Source: Parcubacteria bacterium C7867-008 (GTDB lineage Bacteria > Patescibacteria > Paceibacteria > UBA9973 > UBA2103). From it: a stretch of DNA of 64,000 nucleotides. The notes beneath the pieces were generated by a model. The model made no database searches. It was not told the origin of the DNA and saw nothing but the letters and a program-made list of their open reading frames with translations. The DNA lies in the NCBI GenBank assembly GCA_001189215.1, contig LFCR01000002.1, forward strand, positions 62,001 to 126,000, read 5' to 3'. The position numbers were made by a program, and so were the translations under genes. The first letter of the stretch is position 1. Every line of letters starts with the position of its first letter. Shown piece by piece: positions 50,998 to 59,155 of the stretch.

Positions 50998-52648
50998 AGA
51001 AACGAGGTGGATCAACCACTCGGAATACTTCTTCAAGAGTAGTCTGTCCTGCTAATGCTTTTATAATGCCGTCTTGAGCCATAGTCAGATATCCCTGACG
51101 CGTTGCTTGCTTTGCTATATCACTCGCAGACGGTGCACTGCGCAAGAACTCTGCAAGCTCGTCATCCATAAAGATTGCCTCGTATACACCAACACGACCC
51201 TTGTACCCTGTGCCATTAGGACCTTCTGCGCCAACTTGTTCAATAGCTGCTGGAACAAGTGTCTTGTCAGCAAGTGTAGAGAATACATGAGTGATAAGTT
51301 GTTTCTCTTCTTCTGTGGTGGGACGCATAGTGCGCGTCTCAGGATTAAGTGTACGAATGAGGCGCTGTGCCATAGCAACAGAGACCGCTGATGGAATTGT
51401 TTTAGGGTCGATACCAAGATCGAACAAGCGAGGGAATGCACCTGCGGCATCGTTGGTGTGAAGTGTGGTGAACACAAAGTGTCCGGTGAGCGCTGCCTGC
51501 ACTGCAACTTCTGCCACTTCTGCATCACGAATTTCTCCCACCATGATCACATCAGGGTCTTGTCTAAGAATAGAACGAAGACCTGCGGCAAAGGTGTAAT
51601 CAGTACCATCGGTTTGAGTCTGCACAATACCGGGAAGGTGATATTCAACCGGGTCTTCAATGGTAATGATTTTTGTTTCTGGGGTGTGTACTTCCTGTAG
51701 GAATGTATAGAGCGTTGTGGTCTTACCAGAGCCGGTAGGTCCAGTGGTAAGAAGCATGCCGTTTGGGCGATGAATCTCTGTTGCCAAACGAGCAAGGAGT
51801 TTCGGATGAATACCAAGATCACCGAATGAATGATTAATCGCATTCGGATCAAGAATACGCATCACAATAGACTCACCGTAGTTACCAGGAATAATTGATG
51901 TACGTATTTCAATCTCTGTCCCGCGCACAGCGACAGTGAAGCGACCATCTTGTGCACGACTCACCACATTCAACTTAAGACCTGAAAGAATCTTTATACG
52001 TGATTCGAGAAGGCGATAGACGTGTGGATCGAATGAATACGCATCAGTCAGCTGTCCATCAAGACGCATACGCATACGAGCAACATTCTCTTCTGGTTCA
52101 AAGTGAATGTCTGATGCTTTCATTGCGAGTGCAGCTGATAGTACTTCTTCAAACACATGAGACACCTGTGCAGTATTTTTTGCACTGAGTATCTGGTCCA
52201 GCTGAGTCTTAAGTCCGGCAACCGTAGAGAGGGAAGTGTCTTCTGCGCTATTGATCGTAAAGGTACCCTCCCTGTCCTGCTCTGCGTATGAAAGCTCTTT
52301 ATATTTAGCAAGTCCAAGCGCAAGACTACGTTCTGAAATAAGGAATTGCTCAATGATATATCCTTGTGCATCAAGCTCGGTAAGAAGCGTACGAGCGGCA
52401 TCAAGTTCAACACTGCGTAGTGCAATAGATATATGCTTACCGTTTTTATCAAAGGCAACAGCCTGTGCGCTGCGTGCATCAGCTTCTGGTATGACGCGGA
52501 GCGCATCGGCATTTATGGGAATAAGGGATAGATCCGTGTATGGAATACCATACTTTTCCGAGAGGATGCGGGTCAGGTCTTCCTCCTCCTGCTCACGAAG
52601 GTGGGCAAGTTTTTCATTCTCAGCATCGGTATCAAAATGAGCAGGCAT
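50996..52648 (-). CDS. PilB/GspE-family assembly ATPase
   Basis: The 550-residue protein has an N-terminal MshEN-like domain (about 20-110), then DIHFEPEENVARMRMRLDG, Walker A TGPTGSGKTTTLY, the Asp box TIEDPVEYHLPGIVQTQ, Walker B RQDPDVIMVGEIRDAE and the His box. It powers type IV pilus or type II-like assembly. The tetracysteine zinc motif usual between the His box and the C-terminus is absent (QRLIRTLNPETRTM stands there). No pilin genes are adjacent. Confidence 0.92.
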   Translation of the reverse strand: MPAHFDTDAENEKLAHLREQEEEDLTRILSEKYGIPYTDLSLIPINADALRVIPEADARSAQAVAFDKNGKHISIALRSVELDAARTLLTELDAQGYIIEQFLISERSLALGLAKYKELSYAEQDREGTFTINSAEDTSLSTVAGLKTQLDQILSAKNTAQVSHVFEEVLSAALAMKASDIHFEPEENVARMRMRLDGQLTDAYSFDPHVYRLLESRIKILSGLKLNVVSRAQDGRFTVAVRGTEIEIRTSIIPGNYGESIVMRILDPNAINHSFGDLGIHPKLLARLATEIHRPNGMLLTTGPTGSGKTTTLYTFLQEVHTPETKIITIEDPVEYHLPGIVQTQTDGTDYTFAAGLRSILRQDPDVIMVGEIRDAEVAEVAVQAALTGHFVFTTLHTNDAAGAFPRLFDLGIDPKTIPSAVSVAMAQRLIRTLNPETRTMRPTTEEEKQLITHVFSTLADKTLVPAAIEQVGAEGPNGTGYKGRVGVYEAIFMDDELAEFLRSAPSASDIAKQATRQGYLTMAQDGIIKALAGQTTLEEVFRVVDPPRF

Positions 52649-52697
52649 ATAGGTGAATACCCGAATAATAGCACCACCTTACGGCCCATAACCCCTA

Positions 52698-52726
52698 TTG
52701 ACTTTTATATATTTATGGGGTATATT
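52698..52726 (+). promoter_or_regulatory. Strong sigma70-type promoter of the 52770 gene
   Basis: TTGACT (52698-52703), exactly 17 bases, TATATT (52721-52726). With GAGGAG near the ATG it gives a conventional leader of about 37 nt, unlike host genes here. Confidence 0.75.
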
Positions 52727-52769
52727 TGAATCTGAACAAAAACCACTCGAATCTCGAGGAGACCGAGCA

Positions 52770-53648
52770 ATGACCTTTCGATCGGCCTTTATGGCCTCAA
52801 TTATTGCGACTATCAGCGTCTTCGGCGCTGGCCAGGCACTGGCGGGCGATCACGCTTCCAACACCTGGTACTACGAGAAGATCCGGCAACCCGGCGATAT
52901 GCCGCGCCCGAGCGCCCGCAACCTTCCCCCGACGCCCGCGGCCGGCAAGGTGAACCTCTTTGGTTGCAAGACCAATGCGGACGGCGACTGGGAGATCAAG
53001 ACGAGCTGGTTCGGCGAAAAGTACAACTGCGACTACTTCATCTTCGACGCCTCGGCGGTCCAAGGGAAGGTGACGCAGCAGCAACTTGTCGCTGCCACAC
53101 CGGCCGTGCAGACCTCGGTCGTCGATGAGCTCTGCTTCACCGACCGACCGTTCTGCACGCTGCGTTCGGATCAAGAACCCCAATATAACGGGAAATACGA
53201 TCCGTACTACCAGAAGAGCCCGACCGAGTGCGTAGTCGGCGGGCAGACCTGCAAGTGGATCAACACCAAGATCCGCGGACCGAACTGGAAGCCCGAGGAA
53301 GTTCAACAGCAGTTGAGCACCCCGGACCCCTGTCGGTTCGACCGCAAGAACCCTGTCCCCATCGTTTTGATGGAACCGGGTGGCGGATATCGGATCGCAT
53401 GCGCCAGCGAGAAGTATGTCCGTGACATGCACTCGCGGTACGGGCCGGCTTACGGTGTCAGCTATCCGGGCCAATTCCGCGGCCCGGGCGACATCGGCTT
53501 CGGCTTCTACTTCGGGAGCGCCTGGAACTACGGTTCTGGGCGACCCTATCACGAGTATCGCCCGAGTTCGTGGGACGGCCCGAGCGTCTGCAGCCGCAAT
53601 GGCGAGTATCGCCAGAACGGCGGACGCGCCTTCACCAGGGGCTGCTGA
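52770..53648 (+). CDS. Secreted GC-rich protein of unknown function
   Basis: The 292-residue protein has a signal peptide (cleavage near GQALAG, residue 25) and a mature part rich in Pro, Gly, Tyr and Cys (CTLRSDQEP, CVVGGQTCKW, then a Gly/Tyr-rich tail). I recognise no domain. GC content is visibly far above that of the flanking genes, with codons such as GCC, CGC and CTC. It has its own promoter, Shine-Dalgarno (GAGGAG) and terminator: a self-contained insertion between two host genes, probably from a proteobacterium. Confidence 0.75.
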   Translation: MTFRSAFMASIIATISVFGAGQALAGDHASNTWYYEKIRQPGDMPRPSARNLPPTPAAGKVNLFGCKTNADGDWEIKTSWFGEKYNCDYFIFDASAVQGKVTQQQLVAATPAVQTSVVDELCFTDRPFCTLRSDQEPQYNGKYDPYYQKSPTECVVGGQTCKWINTKIRGPNWKPEEVQQQLSTPDPCRFDRKNPVPIVLMEPGGGYRIACASEKYVRDMHSRYGPAYGVSYPGQFRGPGDIGFGFYFGSAWNYGSGRPYHEYRPSSWDGPSVCSRNGEYRQNGGRAFTRGC

Positions 53649-53682
53649 CAGCAATACTGAACCGCATGGTTCGAAACTCAAG

Positions 53683-53721
53683 GTGCCCGTTTCTCCTATC
53701 ACAGGGGGACGGGCACTTTTT
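53683..53721 (+). terminator. Terminator of the secreted GC-rich protein gene
   Basis: GTGCCCGT ... ACGGGCAC stem with an inner CCT/AGG pair, followed by TTTTT. Confidence 0.85.
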
Positions 53722-53747
53722 CTATTCAAGAGTACAATTTCTATACT

Positions 53748-54200
53748 ATGGATTCTGCGCCGAAGAACCTTGGAGATCTTGAAGCACTGCAAGCAGAGGC
53801 TGCAGAGTTTGCAAAAACACTCTCACCAAATACTGAGTTCGCTACACTCGTTACCCTTTCAGGAGAACTAGGAGCAGGGAAGACCTCTTTCACCCAAGGT
53901 CTTGCTCGTGCACTTGGAATAACAGAATCAATCACCAGCCCGACGTTCGTACTCGAGAAGATATACGAACTTCCCAAAAAAGCAGCACAAGGATTTGAAA
54001 GACTCATACATATAGATGCATATCGTCTGGAGGAAGCTCCAATGCTCAATCCACTTGGCTTCCATGAGTTTATGCGAGACCCGAAGAACCTAATTGTTCT
54101 TGAGTGGCCAGAGCATGTATATGAGGCGGTACGAACTGCACAGTATCAAATCAAACTCGCTGTTGGTGAGGGGAATACTCGAGACATCATATATGCCTAA
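53748..54200 (+). CDS. tsaE: tRNA threonylcarbamoyladenosine biosynthesis ATPase TsaE
   Basis: The 150-residue P-loop protein helps make t6A37 in ANN-decoding tRNAs. LSGELGAGKTSFTQGLARALG is Walker A, SPTFVLEKIY is switch-like, IDAYRL and VLEWPEHV are typical. TATACT directly precedes the ATG. The last 8 bases overlap polA (ATGCCTAA), so translation may be coupled. Confidence 0.93.
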   Translation: MDSAPKNLGDLEALQAEAAEFAKTLSPNTEFATLVTLSGELGAGKTSFTQGLARALGITESITSPTFVLEKIYELPKKAAQGFERLIHIDAYRLEEAPMLNPLGFHEFMRDPKNLIVLEWPEHVYEAVRTAQYQIKLAVGEGNTRDIIYA

Positions 54201-56604
54201 AGCACCCACAAAGAAAGTTGAGAAGAAAAAGAGACTTGTACTCTTAGATGCGCACGCAATTATTCATCGTGCGTATCATGCGCTTCCAGACTTCACTTCT
54301 CCGACAGGTGAACCAACAGGCGCACTATACGGATTGTCTTCCATGCTCCTGCGTATCATTCAAGATCTTAAACCAGACTATCTTGCGTCTTGTTACGATC
54401 TTCCAAAAGCAACATTCCGTCATGAAGCCTATGACGCGTATAAAGGAACACGAGTATCCCTAGACGATGCGCTTGCAAAGCAACTCAACACATCACGCAA
54501 AGTGTTTGAAGCATTTTCAATACCCATCTATGAGAAGGAAGGATTTGAAGCAGATGATATGCTCGGCACTATTTGCGAGCTTACTCGTGACCAGAAGGAT
54601 CTTGAAATCATCATTGCGTCTGGAGATATGGACACACTTCAGCTTATCGAGAAGGGGCGTGTAAAGGTATACACCCTCAAGAAGGGAATAAACGACACCA
54701 TAATCTACGATGAGAAATCTGTAGAAGAACGTTATGGATTCGCACCAAAGATGGTCGCGGATTATAAGGGCCTGCGCGGAGATCCGTCCGATAACATCAT
54801 TGGTATCCCGGGAGTTGGTGAAAAGACCGCAACTGAATTGATTCAGAAGTTTGGAACAATTGAAGATATTTATAAAAAGCTAAAGAAGAACGAAGCATTG
54901 TTCACTGAGCAAGGAATCAAACCGCGTATCGTTGCACTTCTTAAGGAGTACGAAGAAGATGCACTCTTCTCAAAGATGCTCACCACTATTCGTATTGATG
55001 CACCAATCGTATTCCGTCTCCCGGAAGCTGTGTGGCAAGACGGCAGCGTACTTCCAAAAGTACTTGCACTCTTTGATGAGCTTGGATTCCGTACACTGCG
55101 TGGTCGTGCACGTGCACTCTTTGAGAAGGGAGACGGGTCTGTTGAAGAAACAGACCCTGAAGTACTGGTAGAGGAGAAAGATATAGACCCAACACGACTT
55201 CAAGAAGCACAGGTGATGGTGTGGCTCCTTGCTTCAGATCTCACCAACCCAACACTGGATGACATTCTCGCGTACACAAAAGCACAGACATTCGATGCTG
55301 CATATAAAACACTCCAAACAAAGATTGATACTACTGGTCAGTTAGATGAGGTATATCAGAACATAGAAAAACCACTAGTGCCGGTACTCCGAGCAATGGA
55401 AGCACATGGTGTGCTTATTGATCAAGAGGCGCTAGGAACACTCGGGAAAACATATCGTAAAGAACTTGAAGCAGTGGAGAAACGTATTTTCAAAGTGGTG
55501 GGTCACGAGTTCAATATCAGCTCACCAAAACAACTCGGTGATGTTCTCTTTGATGAACTGCAACTCAAGGCACCTGGATCTAAGGCCCAGAAGAAGACTT
55601 CAACAGGGCAGCGTTCTACTAAAGAATCAGAACTTGAGAAGCTACGCGAACACCACCCCATTATTGAAGATATTCTTGAATACCGTCAGATACAGAAACT
55701 TCTGGGTACCTATATAGATAACATCCCACCACTTCTAGATGCTGAGGGTCGAATCCACCCCCAATTCATACAGACCGGTGCCGTTACTGGCCGCATGGCA
55801 ACCACAAACCCAAGTATTCAAAACATTCCGATACGTACCGAGCGTGGCCGTGCGATTCGTCACGCATTCATTGCACCAAAAGGATTTGAACTCATTGGTC
55901 TCGACTACTCCCAGATAGAACTACGTCTTGCTGCAATACTTTCAGGTGATGAGAAGCTTGGTGATATCTTCCGTTCAGGTAGAGATGTGCATCGTGAAGT
56001 TGCTGCTGCAGTCTTCGGAGTAATACCTGAGAATGTAGATCCTGAAATGCGACGCCGTGCAAAGATCATTAACTTCGGCATTCTATACGGCATGGGCGTT
56101 AATGCCCTTAAGGCGCAACTCGGCACGAGCACTAGTGAAGCACAGCAATTCTACGAGGATTATTTCCGTACCTTCAATCGTCTCGCAGAATATCTTGAAG
56201 AGACACGCGGTGCTGCACGACGCCAAGGTTTCACTGAAACATTGTTTGGTCGTCGTCGAGAATTCTCGGGTATTAAATCTTCACTTCCATTTGTACGTGC
56301 ACAAGCAGAGCGCATGGCGATTAACGCACCAATACAAGGAACACAGGCGGACATCATAAAGATTGCGATGGTGCGCATACAACAAATGCTCACTGATGAG
56401 AACGCTTTGGAAGACGCGCACATGCTTCTTCAGGTACATGACGAACTAGTGTTTGAGATACGTGAATCGCGTAGTCGTGAACTGGCGCAGAAGATTCGTG
56501 AAATTATGGAGACGGTAGTACCCGAAGATCAGACACTTGGTATACCCCTACTAGCCCAACCGAAGATAGGGAAGAACTGGGGAGATATGCAGGCTCTAGA
56601 CTAG
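54193..56604 (+). CDS. polA: DNA polymerase I
   Basis: The 803-residue polymerase fills gaps in repair and removes primers. The N-terminal 5'-3' exonuclease (LVLLDAHAIIHRAYHAL, EADDMLGT, ASGDMDTLQLI, GVGEKTATELI) spans about 1-300. The middle is short and lacks DEDD proofreading motifs. The polymerase domain has TGRMATTNPSIQNIP, LIGLDYSQIELRLAAILSGD, RRRAKIINFGILYGMG and LLQVHDELVFEI. The start at 54193 follows from the overlap with tsaE. Confidence 0.97.
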   Translation: MPKAPTKKVEKKKRLVLLDAHAIIHRAYHALPDFTSPTGEPTGALYGLSSMLLRIIQDLKPDYLASCYDLPKATFRHEAYDAYKGTRVSLDDALAKQLNTSRKVFEAFSIPIYEKEGFEADDMLGTICELTRDQKDLEIIIASGDMDTLQLIEKGRVKVYTLKKGINDTIIYDEKSVEERYGFAPKMVADYKGLRGDPSDNIIGIPGVGEKTATELIQKFGTIEDIYKKLKKNEALFTEQGIKPRIVALLKEYEEDALFSKMLTTIRIDAPIVFRLPEAVWQDGSVLPKVLALFDELGFRTLRGRARALFEKGDGSVEETDPEVLVEEKDIDPTRLQEAQVMVWLLASDLTNPTLDDILAYTKAQTFDAAYKTLQTKIDTTGQLDEVYQNIEKPLVPVLRAMEAHGVLIDQEALGTLGKTYRKELEAVEKRIFKVVGHEFNISSPKQLGDVLFDELQLKAPGSKAQKKTSTGQRSTKESELEKLREHHPIIEDILEYRQIQKLLGTYIDNIPPLLDAEGRIHPQFIQTGAVTGRMATTNPSIQNIPIRTERGRAIRHAFIAPKGFELIGLDYSQIELRLAAILSGDEKLGDIFRSGRDVHREVAAAVFGVIPENVDPEMRRRAKIINFGILYGMGVNALKAQLGTSTSEAQQFYEDYFRTFNRLAEYLEETRGAARRQGFTETLFGRRREFSGIKSSLPFVRAQAERMAINAPIQGTQADIIKIAMVRIQQMLTDENALEDAHMLLQVHDELVFEIRESRSRELAQKIREIMETVVPEDQTLGIPLLAQPKIGKNWGDMQALD

Positions 56605-56664
56605 TCCTTTTCTAGGACAGGAGTATCATTATCTTTGGTGTTAACACTTGTTCGGGGGTGATTT

Positions 56665-56805
56665 ATGACGTCAGTTCCTGTCTCGAATCAAGCTTCGCAT
56701 GCCCCGCTCTGGCCAAGAGTTGTGGTCCCGCTGCTGCTGGCTTTGGCAATGTGGGGTTTCGTCGGCGTCGGGTTTGTGGGCCTCTGGCTCAAAATCCACG
56801 GCTAG
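56665..56805 (+). CDS. Small single-helix membrane protein
   Basis: The 46-residue frame begins MTSVPVSNQASHAPLWPR and continues with one hydrophobic helix (VVVPLLLALAMWGFVGVG...). It ends KIHG. A GGGGGTG ribosome-binding site precedes the ATG by 5 bases, codons are GC-rich, and a hairpin follows. It resembles the other inserted single-gene units. Too short for a family call. Confidence 0.5.
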   Translation: MTSVPVSNQASHAPLWPRVVVPLLLALAMWGFVGVGFVGLWLKIHG

Positions 56806-56826
56806 GATGAGATCCCGCAACTATTA

Positions 56827-56852
56827 GAAGGCGCTCCTCACCGGGCGCCTTC
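56827..56852 (+). terminator. Hairpin after the small membrane protein gene
   Basis: GAAGGCGC/GCGCCTTC, 8-bp stem without a T-run. Possible terminator of the 56665 unit. Confidence 0.55.
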
Positions 56853-56877
56853 AACACGTTCGAGATACAATACGAAG

Positions 56878-57534
56878 GTGATATATCTTTTCCACGGCTC
56901 AGATACAAATAAAGTACGCGCCAAGGCATTCCAGTGGGTGGCAGCTACTCATGCAAAAGCACCAGATGCGTACTACGCAAGATTGGACGCGTCGTCAGTT
57001 TCACCTGAAGCCTTACAAGAAGCACTTTCAACACAAGGTCTATTCTTTTCTAAAACCCTTATCCTGATCGATGACCCTTTCTCAGAAAGTGCAGCCGGGG
57101 AAGCAGTTCTTGAATCACTTGCTGAACTCGCAACATCTCCTAATGCGGTTGCCATACTTGCACCAAAACTTCTCGCAACACGATTAAAGAAAATAGAACC
57201 GCATGCTGCTAAAGTATTCGAAGTTAACGTAACGGAGAAAAAAGTAGCACGTGGATTTAATAGCGGACTCGTAAACGCACTTGGTGAGAAGAATGGTGCA
57301 AAACTCTGGCAAGAAATAGAGAAAGCTCGGCGTGTTGGTGATGCGCCTGAAATGATTCATGGACTACTGCACTGGAAAGCACGGGACATTATGCAGAAAG
57401 GGAAGCGTGTGTGGACTCATGAGGAAGCACGAATACTTTCGCGTGATCTTATCGAACTACTTTCAGATTCACGATCAGGAGACCTCCCACTAAACCTTTC
57501 ATTGGAACGTTTCGCGCTCTCGCTTCACGTATAG
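56878..57534 (+). CDS. holA: DNA polymerase III delta subunit-like (HolA), short form
   Basis: The 218-residue protein resembles the clamp-loader delta subunit: YLFHGSDTNKVRAKAF at the start, LIDDPFSESAAGEAVLESL, and a C-terminal helical domain. Usual length is about 330-345, so it is strongly reduced. Start is GTG at 56878, preceded by TACAAT about 8 bases upstream, the leaderless host pattern. Confidence 0.75.
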   Translation: MIYLFHGSDTNKVRAKAFQWVAATHAKAPDAYYARLDASSVSPEALQEALSTQGLFFSKTLILIDDPFSESAAGEAVLESLAELATSPNAVAILAPKLLATRLKKIEPHAAKVFEVNVTEKKVARGFNSGLVNALGEKNGAKLWQEIEKARRVGDAPEMIHGLLHWKARDIMQKGKRVWTHEEARILSRDLIELLSDSRSGDLPLNLSLERFALSLHV

Positions 57535-57537
57535 CCT

Positions 57538-57660
57538 TTACGCACGACGCCGGAGGTTGGTATCAATAATTTCTTTCTTCTCCTCCAAGGGCTTGGCTTG
57601 TGCTTTGAACGCGTCAAGCTTTTCTTTTGCAGTGCTAGCTTCGCGCGCTTTATCCACTCT
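57538..57660 (-). pseudogene. Possible small frame or gene remnant
   Basis: A minus-strand frame ends with LEEKKEIIDTNLRRRA and is rich in Lys, Glu and Ala, so it looks like a helical C-terminus. A GTG around 57649 could start a peptide of about 37 residues, but no ribosome site or upstream part is seen. It lies directly after the lipoprotein unit and, apart from the lipoprotein TAG, is in frame with it. It may be the tail of a gene cut by the insertion. Confidence 0.3.
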
Positions 57661-57662
57661 TG

Positions 57663-57713
57663 TATAAAAAGAAGCCGCCCGATGTTGCTCAGGCGAGCTT
57701 CGATCAGGCGGGC
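57663..57713 (-). terminator. Terminator of the lipoprotein gene
   Basis: On the minus strand CCGCCTGAT pairs with ATCGGGCGG (one G-U), followed by TTCTTTTTATA. Bases 57660-57680 are identical, in inverse orientation, to 14848-14868 at the end of the phosphatase cassette. Confidence 0.85.
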
Positions 57714-57720
57714 AAAATGT

Positions 57721-58002
57721 CTATTTTGGTACTAGCGACGTGCTGACTTCGCGGGGCGTAGAGGTTGTCGCCTTCCCCGAGATCGTCGGCTCATTCCAGG
57801 ATGTCTGGCTTGGCTGCAGGCACTTGCTGTAGTAAACGCTGTGTCCTCCGTCACCGAAGCGGTAAACTTTGCAGCCGTCATGCTCGAACAGCAGGCTTAC
57901 GGAAATTTGCGTGTTGCTGGATTGCTCTTTGACCAACCCCGGCTTGTCACAACCTGACAGAGCCAAAATACAGGGCAAGCAGGCGAGAAGAAGCTTTTTC
58001 AC
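57721..58002 (-). CDS. Small lipoprotein, phage-like (DUF4884-like)
   Basis: The 93-residue protein has a lipoprotein signal with lipobox LSGC (Cys18). Its core LFEHDGCKVYRFGDGGHSVYYSKC resembles small phage-encoded proteins of the DUF4884 type (recalled, not searched). Start is GTG with GGAG 8 bases upstream. GC-rich codons and a private terminator mark it as a foreign single-gene unit, beside tRNA-Lys. Confidence 0.7.
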   Translation of the reverse strand: MKKLLLACLPCILALSGCDKPGLVKEQSSNTQISVSLLFEHDGCKVYRFGDGGHSVYYSKCLQPSQTSWNEPTISGKATTSTPREVSTSLVPK

Positions 58003-58082
58003 GTCTATGTCTCCAGAATTAGTTGAAACGTTAAGGGGCTATTCATAATTAGAATAGCACAATAGATAAATAAGTCAAATAT

Positions 58083-58158
58083 TGGTCCGCCTACCAGGGC
58101 TCGAACCTGGGACCGTCTCCTTAAAAGGGAGCTGCTCTACCAACTGAGCTATAGGCGG
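58083..58158 (-). tRNA. tRNA-Lys (anticodon UUU)
   Basis: Acceptor CCGCCTA/TAGGCGG, D-arm GCTCAGTTGGTAGAGC, anticodon loop CTTTTAA, T-arm CAGG-TTCGAGC-CCTG and encoded CCA. Confidence 0.95.
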
Positions 58159-58188
58159 ATGATTGCACACGCACGCTTTGTTATACCG

Positions 58189-59151
58189 TTAATACTGATA
58201 TAGGTCTACCGTCTTTCCGTTCTGATCGAGTAGCTTTATGGCTTCTTTTGAACTCTTCCACAACTCTCCGTATTTACGAGACTCGTCGTGGTTCTTGGTG
58301 AGTGATCCACGGCCAAGATAGATGCGCCAAGAGTTGCCCCAGAAGCGCTGATCCCCTCGATGAGTATTTAGACAGCCTTGATAGTTGAGATACGTGTCGA
58401 TAAATCGATAACATGAGGATGAAAGCCGCTTACCACCTTCGTTCGGAACACTGCAACGATCTACGTTCGAGATAAACTCCTCACATCCACCATCTTTATA
58501 CTCATTCCCCGAGTAAAACTGTTCAAAATCATCTTGTGGATCAGGACAGCTCTGAGAAAGGGAAGGTGAGAATGATTTGTTCTGAGTGTAGTATCCAACG
58601 CACTGATTCTCTCGGAAAGAAACACCAACAGGTGATTCACCAGTGACAATGATCGCTGAATCATTTGGATGGAGAATAATTGGTGCAGTTGCATTGCTTG
58701 TTTTTGAAAGCAGCTCCTGTCCAAATGGAATAGTTGCGGTACGGTCATTTGATACCGCAACAAGCTGCCACCCTGAGATATTTATATTTGGCTCTGCATT
58801 GTACCCAGCTTTAATGGTTATATATTCATCATCAGGATCTGTTGCACCCACGTTGCTACCCCAGCTTATGGTCACCATTCCTTTATACGGAGATGCTTCG
58901 CCAAAAAGTTTTGCATCACGCACATCCTTCTTTAAATTGAAGATTGAGTTCTGAATACTAAAAAGGTCGGAACGCGCACCTGCGGTATTGAAATCATTTA
59001 TATCCCCGTATCCTTCCTGCACGGTTCCAACCGTAGTGATGGGTGTTATATATGGTCCTGCAAAGGAGATAGGGTGATTGGGACCACCACTAGCGATCCA
59101 AACCACAAAGAAGAAGAGGAAGAATCCAAGAATAAATGCTCCGTCGCTCAT
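58189..59151 (-). CDS. Membrane-anchored protein with lamin-tail-like domain
   Basis: The 320-residue protein has an N-terminal helix (about 5-22). A domain of about 110 residues follows in which VTISWGSN, DEYITIKAGYN, INISGWQLVAVSNDRTATIPFG and HPNDSAIIVTGESP follow the lamin tail domain (LTD) pattern, a beta-sandwich found in many secreted CPR proteins. The C-terminal part has eight Cys (CEEFISNVDRC, CYRF, CLNTH). Function unknown. Confidence 0.7.
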   Translation of the reverse strand: MSDGAFILGFFLFFFVVWIASGGPNHPISFAGPYITPITTVGTVQEGYGDINDFNTAGARSDLFSIQNSIFNLKKDVRDAKLFGEASPYKGMVTISWGSNVGATDPDDEYITIKAGYNAEPNINISGWQLVAVSNDRTATIPFGQELLSKTSNATAPIILHPNDSAIIVTGESPVGVSFRENQCVGYYTQNKSFSPSLSQSCPDPQDDFEQFYSGNEYKDGGCEEFISNVDRCSVPNEGGKRLSSSCYRFIDTYLNYQGCLNTHRGDQRFWGNSWRIYLGRGSLTKNHDESRKYGELWKSSKEAIKLLDQNGKTVDLYQY

Positions 59152-59155
59152 GCGC

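Noticed and set aside
52797..53792. Long minus-strand frame opposite the GC-rich secreted protein gene
   Set aside because: A shadow frame caused by high GC. The plus strand has promoter, ribosome site, signal peptide and terminator.
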